This document shows positions 12,897 through 22,105 of a stretch of DNA of 64,000 nucleotides, piece after piece. The stretch lies in NCBI RefSeq assembly GCF_002078875.1, contig NC_034412.1, forward strand, positions 78,668,041 to 78,732,040, in the 5' to 3' direction. The notes under the pieces are model-generated. The model saw only the letters and a list, made by a program, of their open reading frames with translations. It was not told the origin of the DNA and did no database searches. Position 1 is the first letter of the stretch. Every line of letters starts with the position of its first letter. The DNA is from Numida meleagris. Lineage: Eukaryota > Chordata > Aves > Galliformes > Numididae. The position numbers and the translations under genes are program-made.

Positions 12897-13439
12897 TGTC
12901 ATGGTTTTATGATTTTTCGTTATTGGTATTCCGCATCATAACATCATGTAGTGTATTGGGGGTTAAAGAGTTAATGCTCCAGCTCCATGGATTGTGGATA
13001 GTTCCGGGTACCTGGTCCTCAGAAGAACTACATTTCCCAGAGGACTTTGCTGCTCTGTTACTATTTCTGTTCAGAGGGAAAGATAAAAATGTTTGCAGAA
13101 TATGAGATGCTCTCTCTTCTCTTCCCGTCTCTCATCCCGGCAGCATCTTGCTCCCCAGCCGTCTCACCATTGGCACTAGAGTAAGGCCTACTTCAATTTT
13201 GGACACTCTCTCTCATTTTATTGGATTTATTAGTTTAAACTGTAATAATATTGTATCATATTGTGTTATTTTGCATTCCAATATATAGTAAATTAGTTTG
13301 TTTCTCCTCAGATCATTGCCGCTGTTTTGTTTTTAGGCCCATCTCCCTACCCTTTTTCCCTTTCTCGGGGCATGGGTCCTTGGGTCCCTCACCCCATTCG
13401 TCACGAAACTGGGCTGAACCTGCCTGTAAACCATTGACA
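12897..13439 (+). mobile_element. solo LTR (TGTCATGG family), 5-bp target duplication
   Basis: It starts TGTCATGGTTTTATG and ends AACCATTGACA. The pentamer gctat flanks it at 12892-12896 and 13440-13444. Related LTRs lie at 45825-46332, 52030-52551 (minus) and 54233-55200; this copy shares the gttaaagagttaatgctcc block only with the last. A TATA-like gataaaaa sits near 13082. The 5-bp duplication suggests an ERV-L-type (class III) integrase, but no coding part is attached, so the class is an inference. Confidence 0.9.
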
Positions 13440-13648
13440 GCTATGTAAATATAGATATGAACAATTTTTTAAAGGAGAGAGAGCAGAAACTTTGTCTCTC
13501 TACTACTGAGAGTAATGCCATCAAATACCTAGGATGATAAACTGAGTTCTCTGTACAGGCCTTGGGAAGGTGTGCATAGATAAAGAAACTTTCAGTTAAT
13601 AAGCACCGTTACTGCGCTTATTTCTGTGCACATTTACCATCAATCCAT

Positions 13649-14106
13649 TGTGGTGATTTAACCTGGAATTCAGCTAAACATCACACAGCTATTTGTGTAC
13701 TCCTCTCAACTCCCACCAAAAGTAGGATGAAGGAGAGAATTAGAAACAAAATTGAACTCATGGGCTGAGACAAAAAACATTTACTAAGACAGATGAGAAA
13801 AATGGAATTGAAAATGTAACAATAACAATATATTAACTGCAAAGTGATTATTCACTACTAACCAACTAATACCCAGCCAGTTCTCTCACAAGAGTGATCT
13901 CCTGTCAACTGCTCTCAGCTTTATAGCCTTCCACATGATGTCACATGGTATGGAATAATCCCTTGCCCAGTTCAGGCCATCTGTCCTGGCTCTGCTCTGC
14001 CCCCTAGCATTATGCCATAAGAGGTGCACACCCATCACTCAGCAGCAACCAAAACTTTATGGTGCTATTAATACTGTCTCATCTGAACCCAGGGCAACTG
14101 GAAAGT
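13649..14106 (-). mobile_element. ERV-L-like solo LTR, second family
   Basis: On the plus strand it opens tgtggtgatttaacc, the reverse complement of the terminus gttaaaccacaaca found at the end of the LTR at 53362-53963. It also shares ataccatgtgacatcatg, gctataaagctgag and ttttggttgctgctgag blocks (minus-strand reading) with that copy. Such LTRs are widespread in birds. No clean target duplication was found. The end near 14106 is approximate. Confidence 0.8.
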
Positions 14107-15237
14107 GAGGGAGAAGAGTCAGAGGAATCACTTTCTTCAGACTTGGCTCTTGATGCTTTCAGTAGTTTTCCTGTTTAGCCAGTCTTATATAACCTCTTAA
14201 AAAGAGTGAAAGATGAAAATTCCCTTGAAAGGTCCTAACCTGATCATTATATTTGACAAACTCAAAAATGCTTATACAGAAACTTTCTTTGAGATTATGG
14301 ACTCTTTCTGCTATTTAAAGACTTTTAGTTATGCAGCTTTACAAATCAACATGACACTTTCTTTCTTCTGCTACCTTTATTTTCCACTAATTTGTGTTCA
14401 GATTTTATTTGTTCTTTGTTGTCTCTGTATAGCTGTCTTTTGGGGGGGAATGTATTGAGAATAACTCTTTAGAAGCTAATAGATCACCTGATAATAACAG
14501 TTATCAGTTTCTTATTTGCCTATATTCCTGGATCCAACATGCTGCATTCTTGTATTTTCTTCATATATATATTTACTTTATAAAGTTTGCACCCAAGACA
14601 CAATACTGATTAATATACACAGAACCAATTTACAATTACCGAAAATATGTAGCCCAACATTATGCTTGTTGTGAAACATCAGTAAAGACTAAAAGCCTGT
14701 ATCTTATACATCTCACATAATGAGGTATGTCTGCACAGGAAATGCAAAAAAAAAATCATTTTAGAAATGAAAAATATACTGTTTATATGCAGATTATCTG
14801 GAATAACTCTGGAAGAAAATGAATTGTAACATCTGAATAGGTATAAATGTGGTACAAACATTGAGAGACACTTGATGGATCATCAGTGGTAAACAAGGAG
14901 GAAGAAATGGCAATGATATATGTAGAAGCATATGGAAAAAATTTAATGTATTACCTGAACCTTTGACTTTTTTCTAGATCTACAGAGAAGCAAATTTAAA
15001 AATGTGGAAAAATGGAAAGAAAAAGTTGTCAGTCTTCTAAATTCTGATAATGTAACTTCTTCTGTATGCTTCTTGAAATTCCCTTTGCTTATGAACAAGA
15101 GTAAACCAATGGAAAAAAGTCTATTTTTTAAACAGGAACACATGGAGGTAAGCAAAGTAGAAATGGTCGGTTGAAATTATCCTTTTGTTACACATCTCCA
15201 TAAGAATTATGTTAAGCATTTCCAGAAGTACCTATTG
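14107..15237. other. unique AT-rich spacer
   Basis: No gene or repeat family recognised. The 81-codon frame at 14213-14458 is hydrophobic in its second half but has no homology I recognise and no supporting context. Confidence 0.5.
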
Positions 15238-15918
15238 AATCATAGAATATTTCAGTTGGAAGGGCCTTTTAAAGGTCATCTAGTCCAACTTCGTGGCAAT
15301 GAACAGGGACATCCACAGCTAGATCAAGTTACTTAGTGTCCTGTCCAGAATGACTTGGAATGTCTGTGACATCCACTAACAATCTGGGCAACGTGTTCCA
15401 GTGCCTCACCACCCTTATTGTAAAAAATTTTCTCCTTATTTCCAGTCTAAATCTTTTTTTTCAGTTTGAAACCATTTCCCCTTGTCCTATCACAGTACAC
15501 CCTGCTGAAGACCGTCCCCTTATTTCTTATAACCCTGCTCGCAGAAAGACTGCTCTCAGGTCCCCCCCCCTCCTGAGCCTTCTCTTCTCCAGGCTGTGAG
15601 CAGTCCTAGGTCTCTCAGCCTGTCCTCCTAGGAGAGGTGTTCCATCTCTTGGATCATTTCTGTGGCTCTCCTCTGGACATACTATAACAGGTCCACGTCT
15701 CTGCTGTGCTGAAGACTCTACATCTGGACACAGTACCCAGGTGCGGCCTCACCAGTGCAGAATAGACTGGCAGGATAACCTCTCTGAACCTGCTGGTCAC
15801 ACTTCTTTTGATGCTGCCCAGGATACAACTAGCTTTCTGGGCTGCAAGGGCATGTTGCTGGCTCATGCTCATCTTACTCTCCACCAGTACCCCTGAAGTC
15901 TTTTTCATCAGGGCTGTG
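15238..15918 (-). mobile_element. CR1 LINE, 5'-truncated
   Basis: Reverse complement of a CR1 3' region. The octamer tail (aatcatagaata) is at the left end, followed by the 3' untranslated region, then the end of ORF2 in reverse. The minus-strand phrase [12 protein letters not shown] sits near 15.78-15.73 kb. It lies about 250 bp left of the provirus. Confidence 0.93.
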
Positions 15919-16173
15919 CTATTTTATGTGATAACAACTTAGAGAAGAGATGCATTCTTGAACATGTCCAAAATGTAAACTGTCTAAAACAGTAAATTAC
16001 TAATTAATTTTAAAAAACAACCATTGTACTTATATTTTTGACACTGCACTGAATTATTTCACTTCACATGTTACTTATTATTTTCTACTTTTCTTGTGAG
16101 ACTGAGATATTTCTAAATTTTTAGATTCAAATCTATCCTAAAATTTCTATTTTTTATTTTTGGTTTTCCAGTT

Positions 16174-16487
16174 TGTAGCGATCAGAAGAACTAACGCGAT
16201 GGAAATAGCGTTACAAAAAGGTGGAAGGAAAATACAGCGCTCACCCAGATGGGAAGATTTTGGGCTTGCAGGGAAAGGCTCCCACCAAGGAGGGATCTCC
16301 AGGAAGAGATCCTTCCTTAGGGGCAGTCAGCCTTTAAATGAGGCCTAAGAGGGGTGGAGCCAGGCTCCACCCCTTCTGGTTGCACAGGTGAATTGCCTTC
16401 ACCTGTGCTGTGCTCCCAGGGCTGACTGGGTCTTTTCTCCAGGTGCTCAATCAGTGGTTCAGGCCATGACTCAGCAGTTCCCATACA
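16174..16487 (-). mobile_element. 3' LTR of the ERV-L provirus
   Basis: On the coding (minus) strand it starts TGTATGGGAACTG and ends GATCGCTACA, 314 bp. A TATA-like atttaaag lies at about 16332-16339. A strong palindrome lies just upstream of it at 16350-16374. No canonical AATAAA is evident in this LTR. Confidence 0.93.
16350..16374. repeat. 12-bp-arm perfect palindrome in the LTR promoter region
   Basis: Arms aggggtggagcc (16350-16361) and ggctccacccct (16363-16374) are exact inverse complements around one base. The palindrome lies next to the TATA-like box on its upstream side. The LTR at 4233 keeps it nearly intact, the provirus 5' LTR has lost one arm, and the LTR at 35997 has a decayed version. 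Each arm is a GC-box-like sequence, so a dimeric factor-binding site is possible, but this is inference. Confidence 0.85.
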
Positions 16488-16499
16488 CTCCACCCCTTC
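16488..16499 (-). promoter_or_regulatory. polypurine tract of the provirus
   Basis: On the minus strand gaaggggtggag lies immediately before the TG of the 3' LTR. This is the expected place and composition for the plus-strand DNA primer of a retrovirus. Confidence 0.8.
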
Positions 16500-17003
16500 A
16501 TGGCATGAACCAGTGAAGGAGTCAGCTGGAGGGTGAGCCTTCCCTGACACAGGGATCCGACACACCGCGACGATTATACAATTGCCCATTGCGATGCAAG
16601 TTGACACAATGTGAGACGACTGATGATCGGTTCGTGGTTGAGGTTCATGTTGTCTCATGGGCCAGTGCTCGATGACATTACTGGAGGCATGCAGTTGTTT
16701 GGTGCAGGTCCGTCTCATGCTCCACCAGTCCCACATAGGCCATCACTGGCTGTCGTGCTTGATCTCACAGCGATACTGGAACGCTCCAATGACAGTTTGC
16801 TCCTTCCGGTGATCCTAGAGACTCAGAAGACTCACGGGGAGTAATACACGTGTTTCAATGGTACCAAGAAGGGGAGGTCTGCCTTCCATGGCAAGATACA
16901 AGCTGTATTCCTGTCCTGGGTCAACACTTCAGCTTGCACTGGGGCACGTCCCGACCGTCTGTACCACACTCTTTGGCCAGATATCTGTGGCTGCATAACT
17001 ATA
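16500..17003 (-). other. provirus 3' noncoding region, no env
   Basis: About 500 bp between the end of the integrase similarity and the polypurine tract. No frame has envelope-like features such as a signal peptide, a fusion peptide or a long membrane segment. ERV-L elements typically lack env. A minus frame at 16832-17110 and plus frames here look accidental. Confidence 0.7.
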
Positions 17004-17980
17004 TCAGGTACCAAAGGGGGGGGTCCTGATCTTCCACAGGGACATGATGAGGGTCCCTTTAGCAGTGAAGACCGGAGTGTTGACCACGATGTCAGTAGGC
17101 CATGTTCCAATCACCGGGAGGACTACTGAACCTCCCACCTCCAATAATCTCTCCCAAGGCGCAAGTAGGCCACACCACCCTGGTCCTACTTGCACCTTCC
17201 AAAGCCATTCTATTCTATGGGTACCAGGCTCTAGATTCTCAGGGGCAGGGAGCAGAAGGTTATTTTCATTGCCAATTTGGGGTCTTACCCAATTGTCGGT
17301 GCCCGTAATTTGGATCCTAAGAGGGGAGGCCCATGTTGTCTGTAGCATCTTCAGGGCACTGGGTCTGCCATCTCTAGGCCTTTCATTCAGGTCCCACAGG
17401 TTTCATAGTCTCTTTGTCCACCCCTGCAGGGACTGAGAGACTGTCTTCAAAGCAGCCTTCAGGATGCCATTATAACATTCAATGAGGCCCGCTCCCGTTG
17501 GATTATAGGGCAGATGAAATCGCCATTCAATGTTGTTCTCCTCTGCCCAGTGCTGTATCATCGCGCCTGTCAAGTGTGTACCCTGGTCACTCTCGATGAC
17601 CTGTGGAGTCCCATATACCGCCATTAATTTGGTTAAAGCCTTGATGGTGTAGGCCTGGTTTGCTTTTGGTACTGGATAGGCCTGCATCAGTCCACTTGCC
17701 ATGTCGACACAAGTTAAAGCATACCTGGCCCCCTCAGATCATGGGAGAGGGCCTATATAATCAACTTGCCACTGCTGGAGAGGGTTATGTCCTCTGGCAA
17801 GGTGGGCAGTCATCTCTGGCAAGGCTTTTGGTCTCATTCTCGAGCAAGCTTTGCAATTATGACATGCCTGGATGATATCTGACATAGTTATGGGTAGCCC
17901 CCCCATGCCTTTGCAGCTGCCCACATTGTCTTCTGTCCAGCATGTCGCAACTTCTGGTGTAGCCAGTGGGCGATGTTCTC
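17004..17980 (-). pseudogene. pol: provirus integrase domain, broken
   Basis: Integrase inserts viral DNA into the host chromosome. The N-terminal zinc-binding His residues are encoded at the end of the RT/RNase H frame; the matching Cys pair (CHNC) lies in the frame starting at 17924. A run of seven G on the coding strand (about 17898-17904) marks the frameshift between them. The catalytic core keeps the acidic triad: Asp in WQVDYIG, Asp in ESDQGT and Glu in GLIECYNG. There are in-frame stops at about 17739-17741 and 17403-17405. A C-terminal part continues in the same frame to 17004, with the phrase VQVGPGW. Core residues are present but the protein cannot be made in one piece. Confidence 0.88.
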
Positions 17981-19804
17981 AGAAGGAGAGTTCTCAATCC
18001 AACATACTTGAGCCAGTGTGTCGGCCTCATCATTTCCTGGTGACTGCAGGGGGTGATGTCCAGAAACATGGTAGACCTGTACGGTTCTATGTTTAACCAC
18101 AGTCCATATGTCTAACCACATCTCCTTGCCCCAGATCGGTCGGGCGTGGATGGTCCAGTCTTGGGTGGCCCACTGTGCGATCCAAAGAGTGAGCCCACAA
18201 TACACAGCCCAACTATCTGTGCAGATGTTCAGTGCACTGTCACCAGGTTCCTTGGTGATAACCATCCACATGGCTCGCAGCTCTGCCCACTGGCTACTTT
18301 GACCATCCCCCTCTTCAAACCAGATTGTGTCAGTGGAGGGATGGTATGCCACTGCTCTCCACTTGCTCGGGTTGCCTTTGCTGGACCCATCCGTATACCA
18401 GGTGTCTTCAAGAATGGGATATTTCCCCTCCTGAACAGGACTCTTCTCTGGTGGAGTGACCATTGTTTCTTTCGGTGCATCGCAGTGATATGTCACTGGG
18501 CCTAAGATCTTTTGAAGTTCTTTCAACAGTGATGAAGACAAACTACTCCTCTGGCTGAGATAGGCAACCCATCGTGCCACTGTCTGTGCTTGGGCCACCC
18601 CTGTCTTAGGAAGGTGGGTCAGATCTTTCACCCACCCCTGAATCGGCAAGGTGGTCTTAACTGTGACCTCAGATGTTTGGGTTATTGGCTCTACCGCCTG
18701 TAATGCAGAGTAGGCAGCCAATAACTGTTTCTCGATCATGCTGTATCTTTCCTCCGCTCCGTGCCAGACCTGAGACCAGAACCCAATCGGGGTCCAAACA
18801 GAACTCTGGTGTTGCCACAGGCCCCAGCCAAAGCCGTCCTGAGTGACATGAACGTTCAATTCAGCTGGGAGGGCAGGATCAAATATACCCAGGGCCTGGG
18901 CTTGTTTAACAGCCAGTTTTGCCTGTTGGAAAGCCTCGTGTTCTGTTCTCCCCCAGTCCCATAGTTGCCCCTTCTTTGTGAGTCTATATAACGGCCTCAG
19001 CAGCTGCGCTAAATGAGGTATAAAGGAACGCCAATATCCCAATATACCCAAGAACTCCTGCAGCTGCTTTGGTGTTGTAGGGACTGGGAATGCCTGAACC
19101 TTATCTATGACAGCACTGGGTAGTACTTTGGTCTTGCCTGACCAAACTACCCCCAGGAATTTCGCAGATAGGCCTGGACCCTGCACCTTCTGGGGGTTTA
19201 TAGCCCATCCTTTTTCCTGCAGATAGGTAGTTAATGAATCTGCTGCCTGCCCTACTGCCTCCAGTGAGTCAGATGTCAACATGAGATCATCAATATAATG
19301 ATACAAGCTAACAGGGTTAGGTTTTTCCCAATTTGCCAGGTCACAAGCCACTAGGTTATGGCAGTATGTTGGTGAATGCACGTACCCCTGTGGCAGGACC
19401 TGAAAGGTCCACTGCCTGCCTCCCCATGTAAATGCGAACTGGTCTTGTGATTCTTCAGCAACTGGAATACTGAAGAATGCATTTGCCAAGTCTAGGACAC
19501 AATGGTAGGTTTTTATTTCCCTACTCAATGTGTCCATTAGGAAAGCAATATTGGGTACGGCTGCGTGAACAGGTGGCGTGACCTTATTTAATTCTCTGTA
19601 GTCTACCGTCATTCTCCATGTGCCATCTGACTTCCGCACTGGCCATATGGGGGAATTATACAGGCTATGTGCAGGTCTTATGATCCCAGCTTTTTCTAAT
19701 TCCTGCACAGTCCTTGATTTCATCTTGCCCCCCCGGGAGTCTATACTGCTGCACATTAGTGATCCGGCACGGTTCCGGCAAGCAAATAGGCTCATGCTTC
19801 GCAT
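17888..19804 (-). CDS. pol: open reverse transcriptase/RNase H frame of the ERV-L provirus
   Basis: This 638-codon frame copies RNA into DNA and removes the RNA strand. Residues 1 to about 30 are an out-of-frame overlap with the protease region, and RT similarity starts near residue 31 (about 19715). RT motifs are Asp105 in VLDLANAF, LPQGYVHSP at 137-145 and YIDD at 170-173. The RNase H acidic residues are Asp472 (TDGSS), Glu508 (AELR), Asp530 (CTDSW) and Asp592 (NDEAD). The last 25 residues begin the integrase zinc domain. No stop interrupts it, unlike gag, protease and integrase around it. The first Met is not a natural start, since retroviral Pol is normally made as a Gag-Pol fusion. Expression of this copy is not shown by the sequence. 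Confidence 0.92.
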   Translation of the reverse strand: MRSMSLFACRNRAGSLMCSSIDSRGGKMKSRTVQELEKAGIIRPAHSLYNSPIWPVRKSDGTWRMTVDYRELNKVTPPVHAAVPNIAFLMDTLSREIKTYHCVLDLANAFFSIPVAEESQDQFAFTWGGRQWTFQVLPQGYVHSPTYCHNLVACDLANWEKPNPVSLYHYIDDLMLTSDSLEAVGQAADSLTTYLQEKGWAINPQKVQGPGLSAKFLGVVWSGKTKVLPSAVIDKVQAFPVPTTPKQLQEFLGILGYWRSFIPHLAQLLRPLYRLTKKGQLWDWGRTEHEAFQQAKLAVKQAQALGIFDPALPAELNVHVTQDGFGWGLWQHQSSVWTPIGFWSQVWHGAEERYSMIEKQLLAAYSALQAVEPITQTSEVTVKTTLPIQGWVKDLTHLPKTGVAQAQTVARWVAYLSQRSSLSSSLLKELQKILGPVTYHCDAPKETMVTPPEKSPVQEGKYPILEDTWYTDGSSKGNPSKWRAVAYHPSTDTIWFEEGDGQSSQWAELRAMWMVITKEPGDSALNICTDSWAVYCGLTLWIAQWATQDWTIHARPIWGKEMWLDIWTVVKHRTVQVYHVSGHHPLQSPGNDEADTLAQVCWIENSPSENIAHWLHQKLRHAGQKTMWAAAKAWGGYP

Positions 19805-20215
19805 GGCTTCTCAATATCGCCTGCACCACCCGGATACTAATACACCTCTGTCGGAGTCTGAACTCTCCAACAGTTGTCTGGAGAGCCAGACCCCATAAAA
19901 TGTCTATGCCCAAGATGTACTCTGGGACTGGGGCAATAGACCCCTTATACTCCCAGGGTGGGAGACGCCCAGCCCCCAGTTTCAACCACGTCTGGGTAAC
20001 TGGAATGGTCTGTGCCCCGAAGCCACCAATCATCGCTCTATTCCCATTAAACTTAGTCAGATCCCCATAAATAATTGACGTTTCCGCGCCCCTGTCAACC
20101 AATGCCATAACCCTTTGTATGTTCTTTCAGGACCAAAAAAATGGTCAGCTCAACATAGGGCCTCCGGTCCCATCTGGAGGCCCTAGTTACATGGGGACTA
20201 ATATCCCCTATCAAG
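19720..20215 (-). pseudogene. pro: provirus aspartic protease, frameshifted, active site altered
   Basis: Retroviral protease cleaves the Gag and Pol polyproteins as a homodimer. The N-terminal part (about 20130-20215, with RRPYVEL) is in one frame, and the active-site part continues in another from about 20108. The usual Asp-Thr-Gly triad reads Asp-Arg-Gly (VDRGAE, codon AGG for the middle residue). The C-terminal LGIDIL motif is intact. A further frameshift near 19715-19735, close to a seven-G run on the coding strand, separates it from the RT frame. The Thr-to-Arg change should inactivate the enzyme even without the frameshifts; that is inferred from general knowledge of these proteases. 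Confidence 0.85.
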
Positions 20216-21785
20216 CCATGAATTGGGCGAGAACCAAGTCTTTTTCCTCAGGTGGCTCGGGCATCGTAGCCTGAGTCTCCTGGGGCGGCTTTTTCCTTTT
20301 ATTAGGGACTATAAAGTCCTCTAAGTTCCAAGTATTTTCTGGTATTTGTTCAATTATTCGTACCCCTGTTCTTTTGGAGGTACTTTAAAATTTTTGATCG
20401 TCCCTTAGTTGTTTCCATAATTGAAGCAAAACATGATTAGGTTGGCGATCGATTTTAGCAAAAGCTACCCCGGCCCGTATGAGGTCATTAAACATCTGTT
20501 TACAGGATACCCGTATGGGGCCCGATCAGGGTGTCTGTGGGGCAGCTTTTCCAGTTTTAGTTACTGGATATACCTCAGCCCCTTCCACTGTCCTAATATT
20601 ACACCTTGCTCTTAAGCGCTCCGTCTCCCCCAGATCAGCCACCAACTGGGCAGCCTGCTGAGCAATGGCCTCTGAGGCCACCAAGGGGTTCAATATAGAT
20701 AACAGTGTGCCGTAATTGTGGGAGGGTGCCTGCTGTAAAATTAGGTCCTCATTCCAGCCAAGAATTTTACTAAGTCAGGACTTTCGAAGGCCTCTTTCAT
20801 TCCTAGCTCATGAATATACGTTTGGAGGTCCTCCATGGAGGACCATAAACCTGCATGCACCAGAATATCGGCCTTATTAGGACAAGTGATACGGCGTGCC
20901 ACCATCAACCAATCCATTGAGGTATGATTCTCCTCATTATGTTGCACGGTGGCATACAGCCTTTGTCTAAGGGCAGGGTGCGAGGTAATGGATGCGAGCT
21001 TGGAAACCTCTGGTCCATTGACCACAACACTCTCTGCCCCCATGTCCCATAATCGGAGTAAAAGCTGGTACACTTTCCCTTGGTTTCTGCTGAAATCATT
21101 GCACCAAATCCATCAATTCAGACGCCGTATAGGGGCAAGCTGTTACATGGAGATGGGTTTGGGCAGGGGGCACCCCTGCTGGTCTGTCCTGTATCTTTTT
21201 TGGTTTTTGCGTCACTACAGGTCGGATCTCGAAGGGATCCACCTCAAGTGGGGTTTCGAGATCCGATCTAGAGATTTTCCCTGTTGGATTACCCAGGTCT
21301 ACTGGTTCAGGGCCCTGAGTATTTTCCAATGCAATATTCCATATTTTCTTTAAGGGAAAAGTTAGACTTGATTTTTTCCCTGTCAATAGGCCAAGCTCTT
21401 GCTCGAGTTTCTCAATGCGATCACGCAGTAGCTGGTTCTTATTTTCTAAAGTATTATTTGAAAGTTCTGCACAATTTAGAGCCATTAATAGGGGCCATGC
21501 CACAGTGGATGCAGCCAGTCAGCGTTCCTTTGTAATCAGGATATTTTTATCTAATCCATAAAAATATTTCACTATGCCAAATGGTGATTGGGAAAAATTT
21601 CCACTATCCTGTAAGGGACTCCAGTTTCCAATTATGGCTGCCAGTTCATAAAAGGGTGAACCCAGAAATCCTGGGATGTGCCCTGGCAAGGTTTTATCTA
21701 GAGGGATGATGTTCTCCCCCTTGACCCACTTAAAGACATTCAAAAGGAAAGCCATTTCAATATTATGGTCTGCCTGGCTCACCAA
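20211..21785 (-). pseudogene. gag: provirus gag, broken
   Basis: Gag forms the viral core. Reading starts directly after the primer site. The N-terminal piece runs to an in-frame TGA at 21519-21521 and resumes in the same frame to about 21096. It includes a heptad-rich, likely coiled-coil stretch (LENKNQLLRDRIEKLEQEL). A frameshift near 21100 leads to a capsid-like piece (20741-21095, with RLWDMGAESV and TCPNKADIL). A second frameshift near 20760 is followed by a further piece with NEDLILQQAPS, interrupted by TGA at 20526-20528 and TAA at 20385-20387, ending at 20211. The C-terminal tail is rich in Lys, Pro and Glu. No CCHC zinc knuckle is visible. Confidence 0.82.
21767..21784 (-). promoter_or_regulatory. 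presumed primer-binding site, tRNA not identified
   Basis: Two bases after the 5' LTR the coding strand reads TGGTGAGCCAGGCAGACC. TGG at this place is the expected complement of a tRNA CCA end. The following bases do not give the T-arm complement of any tRNA I recognise. The first six bases would also fit tRNA-Trp, but the rest do not. The site may be mutated or unusual. Confidence 0.55.
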
Positions 21786-21786
21786 A

Positions 21787-22100
21787 TGTAGCGATCAGAA
21801 GAACTAACACGATAGCGTAGCAATCAAAGGACTAACGCGATGGAAATAGCATTACAAAAAGGTGGAAGGAAAATACAGCACTCACCTGGATCAGAAAATT
21901 TTGGGCTCGCAGGGAAAGGCTCTCACCAAGGAGGGGTCTCCAGGAAGAGATCCCTCCTCGGGGGCAGTCAGCCCTTAAATGAGGCCTAAGAGGGGTGGAG
22001 CCTGGCTGAATTGCCTTCACCTGTGCTCCTAGGGCTGACTGGGTCTTTCCTCCAGGTGGTCAATCAGTGGTTCAGGCCATGACTCAGCAGTTCCCATACA
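21787..22100 (-). mobile_element. 5' LTR of the ERV-L provirus
   Basis: Same outer ends as the 3' LTR and by coincidence the same length, 314 bp. Relative to the 3' LTR it has a 28-bp tandem-like insertion near 21805-21835 (the actaacrcga motif occurs twice). It lacks 23 bp that include one palindrome arm and another 5 bp. By eye about 15-20 substitutions separate the two LTRs over some 285 aligned bases, mostly transitions. Confidence 0.92.
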
Positions 22101-22105
22101 CAGTT

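Larger units (their letters stand above)
16169..22105 (-). mobile_element. ERV-L-type endogenous retrovirus, complete but defective
   Basis: A whole provirus on the minus strand, 5.9 kb from LTR to LTR. Both LTRs are present (16174-16487 as 3' LTR, 21787-22100 as 5' LTR), begin TG and end CA on the coding strand, and are flanked by cagtt at 16169-16173 and 22101-22105. Gene order on the minus strand is gag, protease, reverse transcriptase/RNase H and integrase. No env frame is seen between integrase and the 3' LTR. The catalytic phrase HYIDDLMLTS and the 5-bp duplication both fit the class III (ERV-L/spumavirus-like) group. Several stops and frameshifts, plus visible LTR divergence, show it is old and cannot replicate on its own. 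Confidence 0.95.

Noticed and set aside
16317..16736. 139-codon minus frame as an env or accessory gene
   Set aside because: It overlaps the 3' LTR and polypurine tract and has no signal peptide or membrane segment.
16160..22100. Many plus-strand frames of 60-134 codons across this region
   Set aside because: They are antisense shadows of the retroviral pol, gag and LTRs, and their translations show no domain.
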